A stretch of 64,000 nucleotides of DNA. Source: Chloroflexota bacterium. Its GTDB lineage: Bacteria > Chloroflexota > Anaerolineae > UBA2200. Location: NCBI GenBank assembly GCA_030607875.1, contig JAUWJD010000004.1, positions 1-64,000 of the forward strand, given 5' to 3'. Every line of letters begins with the position of its first letter. Positions within the stretch are counted from its first letter, which is position 1. Both the position numbers and the translations under genes were made by a program. The notes below the pieces were generated by a model. That model did not search any database and was not told the origin of the DNA. It saw only the letters and a list, made by a program, of their open reading frames with translations. Of this stretch, positions 51,260-60,037 are shown piece by piece.

Positions 51260-52528
51260 CGGTACGTTCTTTTTCACCACCGGCAGGTAGAGCTTGTACA
51301 CAATTGCCGGGCCTACTTCTGTCTCTGTAGGCGTCGGCCCCGCAGGTTCTGTCTCTGTAGGTGTCGGCCCCACAGGCTCTGTTGAGGTAGGTGTCGGCCC
51401 CACAGGCTCTGTCGGCGTAGCGGTTGGCGTCATCGTCGGCGTTGCTGTTGGGGTCGGCGTCGCTGTTGGTGTCTGCGTAGCGGTCGGTGTCGGCGCGGGC
51501 GGCAGGTACACAAAGGCCTCGTCCTCGGCATAGACGGTTGGCACTCCGGGGCTCTCCACCATCGCCATGTTGTACAAGTAGGTGCCAGCAGCCCAGCGAT
51601 AGGTGCTGGCCATGATCCACAGGTACACTCCCTCTCCTGGCTCCAATGTCCCCAGTTCCCAGGTCACCGTACGGGACGCCTCGTCAAAGACGCCCCCTTC
51701 GCTCACGCGTACCGTGTAAGGCGCAATCCCCTCCGGCAGGGTGTCCGTCACCACCACGTCGTGCGCTGCTGCGTCTGACTCGTTGTACACGTAGATATAG
51801 TACCAGAAGTTATAGGTGGCGACCACGTCACCATGAGGGCGGAACTTGGTGATACCAAGCCGCGCCTCCGGCCTGCTGGTGGGCGTCACGGTAGGTGTTG
51901 CCGTGCTCGTCGGCGTCGCAGTAGGTGTGGCCGTTGGCGTTGCTGTGCCTGTCGGTGTTGGCGTGCTCGTCGGTGTCGCCGTGCGCGTTGGCGTTGGAGT
52001 GGGTGTTTCGCAGTGGCGGAAGCAGGTGACATCAATCGCCTTGACCGCCTGAGCGAATTCAGCGGTGCTTACCCAGGCTGTGTTGGTGATACACTTGCCG
52101 GCAACCCACGTGTACGACCTGACCTTGATCCACCCGGTCCATGAGCCGTATGGACCCAAAGTGAACGGACCCCAGAACACCGAGTGCACCGTGGGACTGT
52201 ACACACCACCAGGGCTCACTTGCAGAACATAGACTTCGGCGGGCAAAGTATCTGTCACCATGACACTGGTGAAGGTATGGGTCGTGGGGTTGGTGACGTC
52301 GATGTAGTACCACAAGTTCCATCCAGCACAGTCGATATTGTCCCGGTTGTCCTTCGTGATTAGCAGTGGTGGAATCGTACCACCCTGTGCACTGCTCGGG
52401 AGCGCCCAGTCACCACTGCCCAGGAATGAGATAAGAACAAATGCTAGTGCCAGACCCAAAGTGAGTGCTAGCTTAGGGAGCCACCCTATCTCACGGACTT
52501 CTTCCCACACCGATCGAAGCTCTCCCAT
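51257..52528 (-). CDS. Secreted DUF11-like protein with Thr/Pro repeat linkers
   Basis: 423 residues from ATG 52528, nine bases after AAGGGGG; the track form to 52627 is rejected. One membrane segment near residue 20-40 (LALTLGLALAFVLISFLGSG) is a signal anchor. Two DUF11/COG1361-like beta domains follow, each with a VVTDTLPEG / VMVTDTLPAEV motif and a W-Y-Y-I strand; they are joined by long TPTATPT linkers and end with EPVGPTPTSTEPVGPTPTETEPAGPTP. The last residues YLPVVKKN are a common C-terminal signature in Chloroflexota secreted proteins. Surface structural protein; role unknown. Confidence 0.8.
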   Translation of the reverse strand: MGELRSVWEEVREIGWLPKLALTLGLALAFVLISFLGSGDWALPSSAQGGTIPPLLITKDNRDNIDCAGWNLWYYIDVTNPTTHTFTSVMVTDTLPAEVYVLQVSPGGVYSPTVHSVFWGPFTLGPYGSWTGWIKVRSYTWVAGKCITNTAWVSTAEFAQAVKAIDVTCFRHCETPTPTPTRTATPTSTPTPTGTATPTATPTATPTSTATPTVTPTSRPEARLGITKFRPHGDVVATYNFWYYIYVYNESDAAAHDVVVTDTLPEGIAPYTVRVSEGGVFDEASRTVTWELGTLEPGEGVYLWIMASTYRWAAGTYLYNMAMVESPGVPTVYAEDEAFVYLPPAPTPTATQTPTATPTPTATPTMTPTATPTEPVGPTPTSTEPVGPTPTETEPAGPTPTETEVGPAIVYKLYLPVVKKNVP

Positions 52529-52586
52529 CGTCAATTCCCCCTTCCCATGTTGGAGTCGTGACCCCTGCTCCAAGCTTCCGGTGAAC

Positions 52587-52595
52587 AGTATAGCA
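52587..52595 (-). promoter_or_regulatory. Extended -10 promoter of the DUF11-like gene
   Basis: On the - strand TGCTATACT, 59 bases before the start codon. Same extended -10 as at 37423 and 39747. No clear -35. Confidence 0.6.
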
Positions 52596-52735
52596 CACGA
52601 AGATGAAAAAAAGATGAACAGAAGCAACTCTGACCAAGGTCCTGAGCTCTCGCCAAGTCGTCGTTCGGCACGCCGTCAAGTTCGCTTGCCTGTCTGCAAA
52701 GAAAAAGGCGCTGCCCCAGCATCTTATCGTACGCA

Positions 52736-52764
52736 ATCTTATACCATATTCTGAGAATTGTCAA
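52736..52764 (-). promoter_or_regulatory. Second upstream promoter candidate
   Basis: On the - strand TTGACA, 17 bases, TAAGAT, 208 bases before the DUF11-like start. It would give a long leader. Confidence 0.45.
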
Positions 52765-53485
52765 GTTCAGACTCGGTTCCACAGCGTGTTGGTAGTCTGT
52801 GCGGTAGAGTATTCATCTCTCAGCAGATTCGAGCACGGTCATCCAACGCCGCGCAAAGGCCGGCCTCGAACTTCCCGGAATGGCGCAGGCGAACCAGCCG
52901 ACGGTGTTTGGCGCTGCTTTTTGAACTCGTCACGGTAGCGCCCTGGCGGCAACGAACTGCCTGCGCCCAATTCCCTGAGGGAAAGATGCACTATCAGACC
53001 AACACGCCGATAGTCAGAACGCCCGAAATGTAGTACAATTGCTTCTGCCATTGGTGCCTCTCCCTGGGCGGGTTCGCTTGTTAGGGAACAGGCTCACTTA
53101 TCACAGTCACCCTTGGCTTACAAGACAGCATTTATGCAGTTCGATTGGGTGCAAAGCGCCGGAAAACAGGATCATGACCATCAGCCACGCCACGGGAACC
53201 TCGACCTTTCTCAAGTCTGCGCTCGTCGTGGCGCAGAGCTGTTATCCCTTTGGCTGCTTCGACGATCCGCTGATCGTGTTTCCAAATGCGATCATCCGCT
53301 GCCGCCCTCGCAGACAGCTTGGATGCTTGGTAGGCTCCAAACGCCGAGCGTGCCAGAAAGCATATACCTGCGGGCTTGTCGGTACAACTCGGCCTGGAGA
53401 CGAAGGCGATTGGCCGTCATTCCGTCGTACGCCCCGCAGCAGGCTTCATCGATGAGAACTGCCATATTGGGGAGATGCTAAGGTC
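52765..53485. other. 720-base intergenic stretch with no gene recognised
   Basis: Several short frames exist on both strands, none with a recognisable motif, family look or good ribosome site. ATGCTAAGGTCATG at 53474-53488 is the only clear signal and belongs to the next gene. Confidence 0.5.
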
Positions 53486-55270
53486 ATGAACCCACAGATT
53501 CTGCTTATGCTGGGCACCGTGTTGGCAGCGGTGGTGCTGTTTTCCTGGGACAGGTTACCCACCGATGCAACAGCGCTGGGCATCCTTCTTTTTCTGATCC
53601 TCACAGGTCTGCTGCCGCCCGAGAAGGCGTTCGCCGGTTTCGGCAGTGACGTCGTGGTGATGATGCTGGGTCTGCTGATCCTGATGGCAGCGCTGGCCCG
53701 AACGGGCGTGACCGACTTTGCCGCACGTGCGCTTCTGCACTGGGGCAACCAGAGTTCCAACCAGCTCCTTCTCGTGGTGATGATCGCCGCAGTGTCCCTG
53801 GGCGCGTTCATGAGCAACACCGCAGCTACTGCATTCTTCCTCCCCATCATCATCGGGTTGGCCCGCCGTGCCAAGATCAGCGCGGCAAAGCTGCTGATGC
53901 CGCTGGCCTTTGCATCGATTCTGGCCAGTTCCATCACTCTCGTGAGCACCTCCACCAACATCATCGTTAGCGGTCTGATGACAGAGCACAACATGCCACC
54001 TATGGGCATGTTCGAGCTGGCGCCGGTCGGCCTGCCCATTGCCATCGTTGGGGTAGTCTACATGTTTGTGCTAGGCCAGCGCCTGGTTCCAGACCGCATC
54101 CCCACGGAACAGATCGAGGACTGGAGCGTACGCCTGTACTTGACCGAAATCCTGATCCTGCCTAATTCGTCCCTGATCGGAAAAACGCTTGCGGAATCGG
54201 GCATGGGACGCGACCTCAACCTGACAGTGCTGCGCATAGCCCGAGGCAAGACCCTCTCCCTGGTGCCAAAAGCAAGCACCCGCCTGAAAAAGGGAGACGT
54301 GCTGTTAGTTGAGGGCGAACGCGAAAGCATCCTGCAGGTAAAAGAGGTGGCTGGCATCGGCATCAAGGCAGACGTCGAGCTTCCCCACCCTGACCTGAAC
54401 ACCGAGGAAATCGGGCTGACCGAAGTCATTCTGCTGCCAGGCTCACCGCTGATCGGGCGAACGCTGAAGGGCCTCCGTTTCCGAGAACAGTATAGCCTAC
54501 AGGCTCTGGCGATCAACCGGCACGGTGCAAGGCTGATGCGTAAAATGAGCCGCATCCGTCTGAGAATGGGCGACGTGCTGGTGGTGCAAGGTGATCGCGC
54601 GCAGATTGCGGCATTGGAGAGGCAAGGCACCTTCCGCATCCTGGGATCAATCGACGAGAAGCTGCTCAACAGAGAGCGTGCTCCACTTGCGCTGGCCATC
54701 TTTGGCGGGGTGCTGGCTGTGGCGACGTTCAATTGGGTCTCGCTGCCAGTAGCAACGCTGCTGGGAGCGATGCTCGTCTTTGTGACACGCTGCATCACAC
54801 CTGAAGAAGCGTATGGCCAGGTCAACTGGAAGGCGCTGATTCTGATCGCCTCCATGCTGGGCCTGGGCGCAGCGATGCAGGCTACTGATACGGCAGAGTT
54901 CCTGGCCGCGCAGGCTGTAAAGGTCGTGGGACACTCACAGCCGGTCTGGATGCTCAGCGCGTTCTTTGCCTTGACGGTGCTGCTCACTCAGCCGATGTCC
55001 AACCAGGCCGCAGCGGTTGTCGTCCTGCCGGTGGCCATACAAACGGCCACGCAACTAGGCCTGAACCCGCGCAGTTTCGCCATGATGGTCGCACTGGCCG
55101 CAAGCTGCTCCTTCCTGACCCCGCTAGAGCCGTCTTGCTTGCTTGTCTACGGGCCCGGACGTTACCGGTTTGTAGATTTCGTCAAGGTTGGACTGCCGCT
55201 GACTCTGCTGATCTACATCATCTCCATCACCATGGTCCCATTGTTCTGGCCTGTCCAGGCGCTGCCATGA
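53486..55270 (+). CDS. SLC13-family permease with two RCK_C (TrkA-C) domains
   Basis: 594 residues. Membrane parts at 1-200 and 400-594 flank a soluble insert. The family pattern appears as FGSDVVVMMLGLLILMAALARTG, FMSNTAATAFFLPIIIGLA and LTQPMSNQAAAVVVLPVAI, the paired SNT-like carboxylate and sodium sites of the DASS/ArsB-NhaD group. The insert (about 215-390) holds two TrkA-C-like domains: LPNSSLIGKTLAESGMGRDLNL and LPGSPLIGRTLKGLRFREQYSL. This layout is known in bacterial sulfate or dicarboxylate transporters; the substrate is not decided. Confidence 0.9.
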   Translation: MNPQILLMLGTVLAAVVLFSWDRLPTDATALGILLFLILTGLLPPEKAFAGFGSDVVVMMLGLLILMAALARTGVTDFAARALLHWGNQSSNQLLLVVMIAAVSLGAFMSNTAATAFFLPIIIGLARRAKISAAKLLMPLAFASILASSITLVSTSTNIIVSGLMTEHNMPPMGMFELAPVGLPIAIVGVVYMFVLGQRLVPDRIPTEQIEDWSVRLYLTEILILPNSSLIGKTLAESGMGRDLNLTVLRIARGKTLSLVPKASTRLKKGDVLLVEGERESILQVKEVAGIGIKADVELPHPDLNTEEIGLTEVILLPGSPLIGRTLKGLRFREQYSLQALAINRHGARLMRKMSRIRLRMGDVLVVQGDRAQIAALERQGTFRILGSIDEKLLNRERAPLALAIFGGVLAVATFNWVSLPVATLLGAMLVFVTRCITPEEAYGQVNWKALILIASMLGLGAAMQATDTAEFLAAQAVKVVGHSQPVWMLSAFFALTVLLTQPMSNQAAAVVVLPVAIQTATQLGLNPRSFAMMVALAASCSFLTPLEPSCLLVYGPGRYRFVDFVKVGLPLTLLIYIISITMVPLFWPVQALP

Positions 55271-55353
55271 GTCTGTGGAATGGTCAGTAGTTCGGGCGGA
55301 TAACCTCTCAATGGCGCAAGAGAGCATACCTGCTTTCGATGCGCGGAGATTTC

Positions 55354-55362
55354 TGCTATAAT
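55354..55362 (+). promoter_or_regulatory. Extended -10 promoter of ppk2
   Basis: TGCTATAAT, 66 bases before the ppk2 start; no clear -35. Confidence 0.6.
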
Positions 55363-55428
55363 CTTTGGCATCCCGGAAGTTACAGCAGCTCTATCGCAGC
55401 ATCAACCGATTTGCAAGGAGACTCAATC

Positions 55429-56238
55429 ATGTCTGACCAACCCTTCACGCTCCCGACTGGTTCCAAGTTCCGTTTCAAAGAGTTCGATCCCGGCTGGACA
55501 GGGACGTTCAAGAGCAAGGGCGAAGCCAGAAAGCAGACAAAGCAGAACCTGGAGCGCCTGAACGAGCTTCAGGAAATGCTGTATGCGCAGAACAAGTCCG
55601 CCTTGCTCATCGTGCTACAGGGAATGGATACAGCAGGCAAGGATGGCGCGATCAAGCACGTGATGGGTGCCTTCAACCCCCAGGGGGTCCAGGTGACATC
55701 GTTCAAGGTGCCCACCGAAGAGGAATACGCCCACGACTTTCTGTGGCGCGTGCACAAGGCCACGCCCCGACGGCGCATGGTGGGCATCTTTAACCGCTCG
55801 CACTACGAAGACGTTCTGGCTGCGCGGGTGCTCCAAATCGTCCCCGAAGGGGTGTGGAGCAGGCGCTACGCGCACATCAATGACTTCGAACGGCTGCTGG
55901 CGGACAATGGTGTGGGCATTGCCAAGTTCTATCTGCACATCAGCCGAGAGGAGCAGGCGGAACGCTTGCGTGCACGCCAGCAAACGCCATCGAAACAGTG
56001 GAAGTTCTCACCGGGAGATTTGGAGCAGCGCAAGCTGTGGGATGACTACATCGCCGCGTTTGAAGACGCGCTGACAAAGTGCAACACCGAATACTCTCCG
56101 TGGCACGTCATCCCGGCAAACCGCAAATGGTACCGCAACCTGGCCATATCCGAAATCCTGGTACAGACGATGGCCAAAATGGATCTGCACTACCCAGATC
56201 CGGTGCCCGACATCGAATCCTACGTGATTCCGGAGTAG
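55429..56238 (+). CDS. ppk2: Polyphosphate kinase 2 (PPK2)
   Basis: 269 residues from ATG 55429, with AAGGAG 7-8 bases before; the longer track frame (55339) covers the promoter. PPK2 landmarks: Walker A LIVLQGMDTAGKDGAIKHVM, Walker B-like VGIFNRSHYEDVL, and lid residues RARQQTPSKQWKFSPGD. It moves phosphate between polyphosphate and nucleoside diphosphates (or monophosphates). Single-domain length fits class I or III. Stands with its own promoter. Confidence 0.93.
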   Translation: MSDQPFTLPTGSKFRFKEFDPGWTGTFKSKGEARKQTKQNLERLNELQEMLYAQNKSALLIVLQGMDTAGKDGAIKHVMGAFNPQGVQVTSFKVPTEEEYAHDFLWRVHKATPRRRMVGIFNRSHYEDVLAARVLQIVPEGVWSRRYAHINDFERLLADNGVGIAKFYLHISREEQAERLRARQQTPSKQWKFSPGDLEQRKLWDDYIAAFEDALTKCNTEYSPWHVIPANRKWYRNLAISEILVQTMAKMDLHYPDPVPDIESYVIPE

Positions 56239-56245
56239 AGCCTGA

Positions 56246-56276
56246 AGTGGCCGGCACTTGGCAAGTGCCGGCCACT
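56246..56276 (+). repeat. Inverted repeat after ppk2
   Basis: AGTGGCCGGCACTT, loop GGC, AAGTGCCGGCCACT: a perfect 14-bp stem. It starts 7 bases after the ppk2 stop. No T run, so a poor intrinsic terminator, perhaps an mRNA 3'-end stabiliser. Confidence 0.85.
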
Positions 56277-56315
56277 CCCCTGAGAAAGGCCTGTATTGAG
56301 AAAATGGAGGAAGGA

Positions 56316-57266
56316 ATGCCACGTACCGCTTTGTTCATGGACAGCACTACCGTCATGCCAGAGGGTTTTATCGAAAAGCACGGCGTCACCGTGATGCCTG
56401 TACCCATTTACGCTGGGGGAAAGGAATACCGAGACGGAGTGGACATCACACCCGATGAGTTCCTGTCTCTGTTGGAGACATCGAAGGAGCGTCCTTCCAC
56501 TGCAGTGCCAGGGCTGGGGGAATTTATGTCCTATTACGAGGGGCTGCTCAAAAAACACCACAACGTCGTCTATCCAGTACCCAGTTACAAGATCACGGGC
56601 CTTTTCGACGCTGCCATTCAAGCCGCAGAGCAGGTGCCAGGTGTCACCATCGTTGCTATCGACCCCCCCGAAGGGTTGGAAAAAGATCTGTATGCGCTTC
56701 GCTCCAACGATCCACAACTGGAGGCCCGGCTGGTTGGGATTCGCGAGTTGACGCCACCGATTATTGCAGTGATGAACACGGGCTTTGCTTCAGGCGCCTC
56801 TGGCCTTGTGGCGATGGCGGCCCTCACGGCGATGGGTGAAGGCCGACCAATGGCTGAGATCATCCGCAGCATGGTCACTGCCAAGCGAAACACCAACATC
56901 TACCTCATCCTCAACACGCTGGAGTACATTGTGGACCGGGTGGGGCATCTGCAGGCCTTTATGGGCACCTTGCTGAGGATAAAACCCATCCTGACCTTTA
57001 GAGGCGGGGACCTAGTGGATGCCGCCAGAGTGAGGGGCAAAGGGCAAGCCAAGCGAAGGATGATCGAGCTGCTGAAAGAGCGGGCAGGCAGCAGGCCAGT
57101 CGATCTCTATGCGCTGCACTCATTGGCCCAAGAGGAAGCCAAAGACCTCCTCGAACAAGCCAAATGCCACCTGAACGTCAGAAACTCATGGGTCGGCGGA
57201 ATCGGCGCATCCGTCAGCAGATACATCGGCAGGGGAGGCCTCGGCATCGCTTTCACAGTACTGTAG
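56316..57266 (+). CDS. DegV-family fatty-acid-binding protein
   Basis: 316 residues from ATG 56316 in GGAGGAAGGAATG; ATG 56304 is an alternative. DegV pattern: ALFMDSTTVMPEGFIEKHGVTVMPVPI with the usual DS(T/S) at the start, TSKERPSTAVPGLGEF (TSqPs-like), and RIKPILTFRGGDL. Family members bind a fatty acid and, with FakA, feed acyl-phosphate synthesis. The FakA kinase is not in this window. The gene is single. Confidence 0.88.
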   Translation: MPRTALFMDSTTVMPEGFIEKHGVTVMPVPIYAGGKEYRDGVDITPDEFLSLLETSKERPSTAVPGLGEFMSYYEGLLKKHHNVVYPVPSYKITGLFDAAIQAAEQVPGVTIVAIDPPEGLEKDLYALRSNDPQLEARLVGIRELTPPIIAVMNTGFASGASGLVAMAALTAMGEGRPMAEIIRSMVTAKRNTNIYLILNTLEYIVDRVGHLQAFMGTLLRIKPILTFRGGDLVDAARVRGKGQAKRRMIELLKERAGSRPVDLYALHSLAQEEAKDLLEQAKCHLNVRNSWVGGIGASVSRYIGRGGLGIAFTVL

Positions 57267-57296
57267 TCGCCTGACCTGCGCGCACTCTGCGCCGCT

Positions 57297-57339
57297 GGTC
57301 TTGCGGCTGCCCGATGCTTCCGGGCCGCATCGCAAGACC
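57297..57339. terminator. Inverted repeat between convergent genes
   Basis: GGTCTTGCG ... CGCAAGACC with a further GC-rich inner pairing, between the DegV gene (+) and the DUF3795 gene (-). No strong T run; probable weak bidirectional terminator. Confidence 0.5.
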
Positions 57340-57386
57340 TTCCTGCCTTCACTGTGATGATACGTTGTTGAGGATTTGCCCCAGCA

Positions 57387-57713
57387 CTACTTCTCCCCAG
57401 ATTGCTCCTCAAGCCACGCTTCAGTGCCCACTTCACGGCGTCGCAGCAGGCTACTAATGCCCCTCTGCCGATGGGCGGCAAAAGTCACCTCATCCAGCTT
57501 CTCTGGATTCCAATCGAACCAGTGGCAAGGAAGCTCCTCACACCAACCACAATGTTCCAAGTGCTTTTCTTCCACACAGCACTGATAGCGCTCGCAGGTG
57601 CCCCAGAACATACGACCTTTCTGGGCCAAGCAACCGAAGCAGGTTCGCCCCAAGAAATCACAGGTGCCGCAGCGGTTGCCGCATACAGCAGCCAACTCTG
57701 GCTTGATGTCCAC
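57387..57713 (-). CDS. DUF3795 cysteine-rich protein
   Basis: 108 residues. Nine or more cysteines in the pattern CGNRCGTCDFLGRTCFGC, CERYQCC and HCGWCEELPC, typical of DUF3795, a likely zinc- or metal-binding small protein. The C-terminal half is a helix (EKLDEVTFAAHRQRGISSLL). Function unknown. It lies downstream of, and on the same strand as, the GH130 gene, with 42 bases between. Confidence 0.85.
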   Translation of the reverse strand: MDIKPELAAVCGNRCGTCDFLGRTCFGCLAQKGRMFWGTCERYQCCVEEKHLEHCGWCEELPCHWFDWNPEKLDEVTFAAHRQRGISSLLRRREVGTEAWLEEQSGEK

Positions 57714-57755
57714 ATAGCCTCCAAGCTACCAAATGTAATCGATCGCCCCTTCTCG

Positions 57756-58697
57756 TCAGAGGGGCGGTCTTGGTTTCTCCAGGCACAGCTTCACCAGATC
57801 GTTGATCCGTGCCGTGCCGACGCACATCACTGTATCAGCCCCGCCCCAATATATCTTGACTGTGCCGTCATCCTCGGGGATGACTCCGCAAGTGAACACG
57901 ACGTTGTGTACGTACCCGGTCACCTCCCACGGGTCTTCCGGTTGCAGGATCCATTCGTCCGAGACGCCCAGAATCGTAGCCGGGTCTTTGAGGTCGTGAA
58001 GGGCAACGCCAAGCCGGTAAACGGAGCCATCCATGGTGGGAAAGACGCCGTGGTAGATGTGCAGCCAGCCATGCCCGGTCTCGAAAGGCGTGGCTCCGGG
58101 ACCGATCTTCATTTCATCCCAGTGATACTGTACAGGTTTCATCACCAGCCGAGAGTCCCCCCAGTGTACCAGGTCTGGAGAATAGGAGATCCAGATGGAC
58201 CAGGGGGAAATCTCGGAATGGGGCCGGTCCAGCCGGGCGTAGCGTCCGCCGAACTTGCGAGGAATGATAACCACGTTGCGGTAGTCTGCCTCCGTGATCA
58301 GTGAAACCCGCTCCACAGATTCAAAGTCTTTGGTTTGAGCCAGGCCGATGCGCACACCGTGCCTGGAGTAGGCGCTGTAGGTGATCAGATAGCGGCCCTC
58401 CATCGCGCAGATGCGCGGGTCTTCGATGCCATACTCCTCATAGATCGCAAAGACTCCTTCGCTAGCAGGCACCATGAATGGCTCTGGCCGCACACGGAAG
58501 TGAAAACCGTCGTCGCTCTCCGCCAGTCCAAGGATGGAGCGTCCGTTTCGCTGGTGAGAGCGAAAGAGCATCACGTACCGGCCGTCGTGCTTGACCATTC
58601 CCGCGTTGTGAACCGTCGCCACGGGATATGGCACGTCGTCCTTTGTGAGGATGGGGTTGCCCTTGTATCGCGTGACTATGGCTTCTATCATTTCCAT
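57756..58697 (-). CDS. GH130-family glycoside phosphorylase
   Basis: 313 residues from ATG 58697 (GGGAGGAG just upstream); ATG 58691 is also possible and has better spacing. Five-bladed propeller: YKGNPILTKDDVPYPVATVHNAGMVKHDGRYVMLFR, GIEDPRICAMEGRYLITYSAYS with the catalytic Asp, IGPGATPFETGHGWLHIYHGV and the closing WGGADTVMCVGTA. GH130 enzymes cleave beta-mannosides with phosphate to give mannose-1-phosphate, or hydrolyse them. Mannose-1-phosphate would feed GDP-mannose and GDP-fucose supply; that link is inference. Confidence 0.92.
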   Translation of the reverse strand: MEMIEAIVTRYKGNPILTKDDVPYPVATVHNAGMVKHDGRYVMLFRSHQRNGRSILGLAESDDGFHFRVRPEPFMVPASEGVFAIYEEYGIEDPRICAMEGRYLITYSAYSRHGVRIGLAQTKDFESVERVSLITEADYRNVVIIPRKFGGRYARLDRPHSEISPWSIWISYSPDLVHWGDSRLVMKPVQYHWDEMKIGPGATPFETGHGWLHIYHGVFPTMDGSVYRLGVALHDLKDPATILGVSDEWILQPEDPWEVTGYVHNVVFTCGVIPEDDGTVKIYWGGADTVMCVGTARINDLVKLCLEKPRPPL

Positions 58698-58840
58698 TTC
58701 TCCTCCCGACACTGACGAAAGGCAATTTTCTCCGCCATGTCCAACTCTTCAGGCAATTCGCTCTGACCGGCCTGTGCGCTCAACGCCAACAACCCTCCCA
58801 CTTCTGCACTCGGTACAGGACCTTTCTCCGACAAACTGCT

Positions 58841-58867
58841 AGGGGCTAGCCAGTCTGACCAGCCCCT
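58841..58867 (-). repeat. Inverted repeat in the leader of the GH130 gene
   Basis: AGGGGCT and AGCCCCT enclose 13 bases. It lies about 145 bases upstream of the GH130 start, in a possible leader. No T run. Confidence 0.6.
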
Positions 58868-58892
58868 CAAAAACACACGCTCACGTTGTTGC

Positions 58893-59082
58893 TACTGCTT
58901 CGTGCATCAGTTGCGAAACCCCTCTGGCTCGATTATCGCATGAAAACAACAGCCTGAGTTTAGCAATCCCGTCGAGCCGTCGCCTGCCTCTGGGTATCGT
59001 CTCCCCAGAGACGATGCGGCCTTGTCTTCGCCAAGATCTTCGACGAGAAGGGCATGCAGAGCACGAACTGTTGACGCAGTAC
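58893..59082 (-). repeat. Dispersed intergenic repeat, copy B
   Basis: Reverse-oriented relative of copy A (9890-10000), with GTACTGCGTCAACAGTTCGT at one end and GCACGAAGCAGTA at the other. It has about 80 extra bases, which include an ATCGTCTC/GAGACGAT hairpin. It lies upstream of the GH130 gene, as copy A lies upstream of fcl. Confidence 0.7.
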
Positions 59083-59115
59083 CCTGTAATCGCAGAGATG
59101 GTGATTCACGAAAGT

Positions 59116-59766
59116 TTAATATAGCCGCCGCAGCACAAAGATCGCGGCAATTGCTATCAGAACAACCGCCATCAACTGCGCGCCCAAGCACAACGACTGC
59201 CGCCAGGCGTTGACGTCCAGTACATCTGGCAACGCTGACCGCGTAGGACGGGCCAGAGTAGGTGTAGCTGTAGGTTGAGCAAGCGGTGACGTCGGAATGA
59301 TGAACGTGGGCGTGGCGGCGGGTGTGATCGTCGCCGTGGGTGTCGGAGTACGCGTTGGCTCTGGGGTGTCAGTCGGCGCCGCGTTGGCAACCAGGATGCC
59401 ATGCACAAGAACCTCTTGGTAGTTGCCGGTCTGATTGACAACTCGCAGGCGCAGGCTATAGCTGCCATCCGAAACGATGATTGTCTCCCAGGTCTCAAGA
59501 AGACCGTCGGCTACCTGCGTCTCATGTACAGAGCCGATCAACGTCCACTGCTCTGTGCCCTCTGCTGCGTAGTACACCTCGTACTTCCAGAATGCCGGAT
59601 CAATGGCGGTTCCCACAATGGGGACCGTGCCTCTCACCACTGCATTGTCACCTGGCGAATTGATGGTTGCCTGCGCTCCCTGCGGCAAAGGCTCAGCCGC
59701 GATTGTTGTCCAGGCCCAAGTGAGTGCAGTACATATCACCAAACTACAAACGAGTGTTTTTCTCAT
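59116..59766 (-). CDS. Secreted Ig-like protein with Thr/Pro linker and C-terminal anchor
   Basis: 216 residues. Signal peptide 1-23 (LVCSLVICTALTWAWTTIA). Residues 30-125 form one Ig-like domain: INSPGDNAVVRGTVPIVGTAIDPAFWKYEVYYA and SDGSYSLRLRVVNQTGNY. A linker of TPTPTATITPAATPT follows, and a C-terminal membrane helix (LMAVVLIAIAAIFVL) before RRLY holds it in the membrane. Carbohydrate or protein binding at the surface is a guess. Confidence 0.82.
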   Translation of the reverse strand: MRKTLVCSLVICTALTWAWTTIAAEPLPQGAQATINSPGDNAVVRGTVPIVGTAIDPAFWKYEVYYAAEGTEQWTLIGSVHETQVADGLLETWETIIVSDGSYSLRLRVVNQTGNYQEVLVHGILVANAAPTDTPEPTRTPTPTATITPAATPTFIIPTSPLAQPTATPTLARPTRSALPDVLDVNAWRQSLCLGAQLMAVVLIAIAAIFVLRRLY

Positions 59767-59829
59767 CTACGCCTCTCAGGTCGTTGCCTTCGTTCGAGCG
59801 GGCCGTGCTGCTTGTCGCTGAACAGGCCA

Positions 59830-59858
59830 AGTTTAGCACAAAACACGGGCGGTGACAA
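59830..59858 (-). promoter_or_regulatory. Promoter of the Ig-like protein
   Basis: On the - strand TTGTCA, 17 bases, TAAACT with an extended TGC; 64 bases before the start codon. The 271-base gap 59767-60037 shows nothing else. Confidence 0.65.
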
Positions 59859-60037
59859 GCTGCCAGGAACACGTGGTGGTTGTGCCTATGGAGACAAGGG
59901 GTGGAGTGCAAAGGAGGTTCCTGTGGGTGTCAGGGGCCGGAAGGAAGATGCGCTGGCAGCGCAATAAAAGGGCGTGTTGACTTTTTGGAGGCGTTGGTCA
60001 ATCCTGGAACAGCGGCGCACGGCGAATGGATGTCCTC

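Noticed and set aside
53039-53455. 138-codon ORF in the 52.8-53.5 kb gap
   Set aside because: Composition is not protein-like; no domain or start signal visible.
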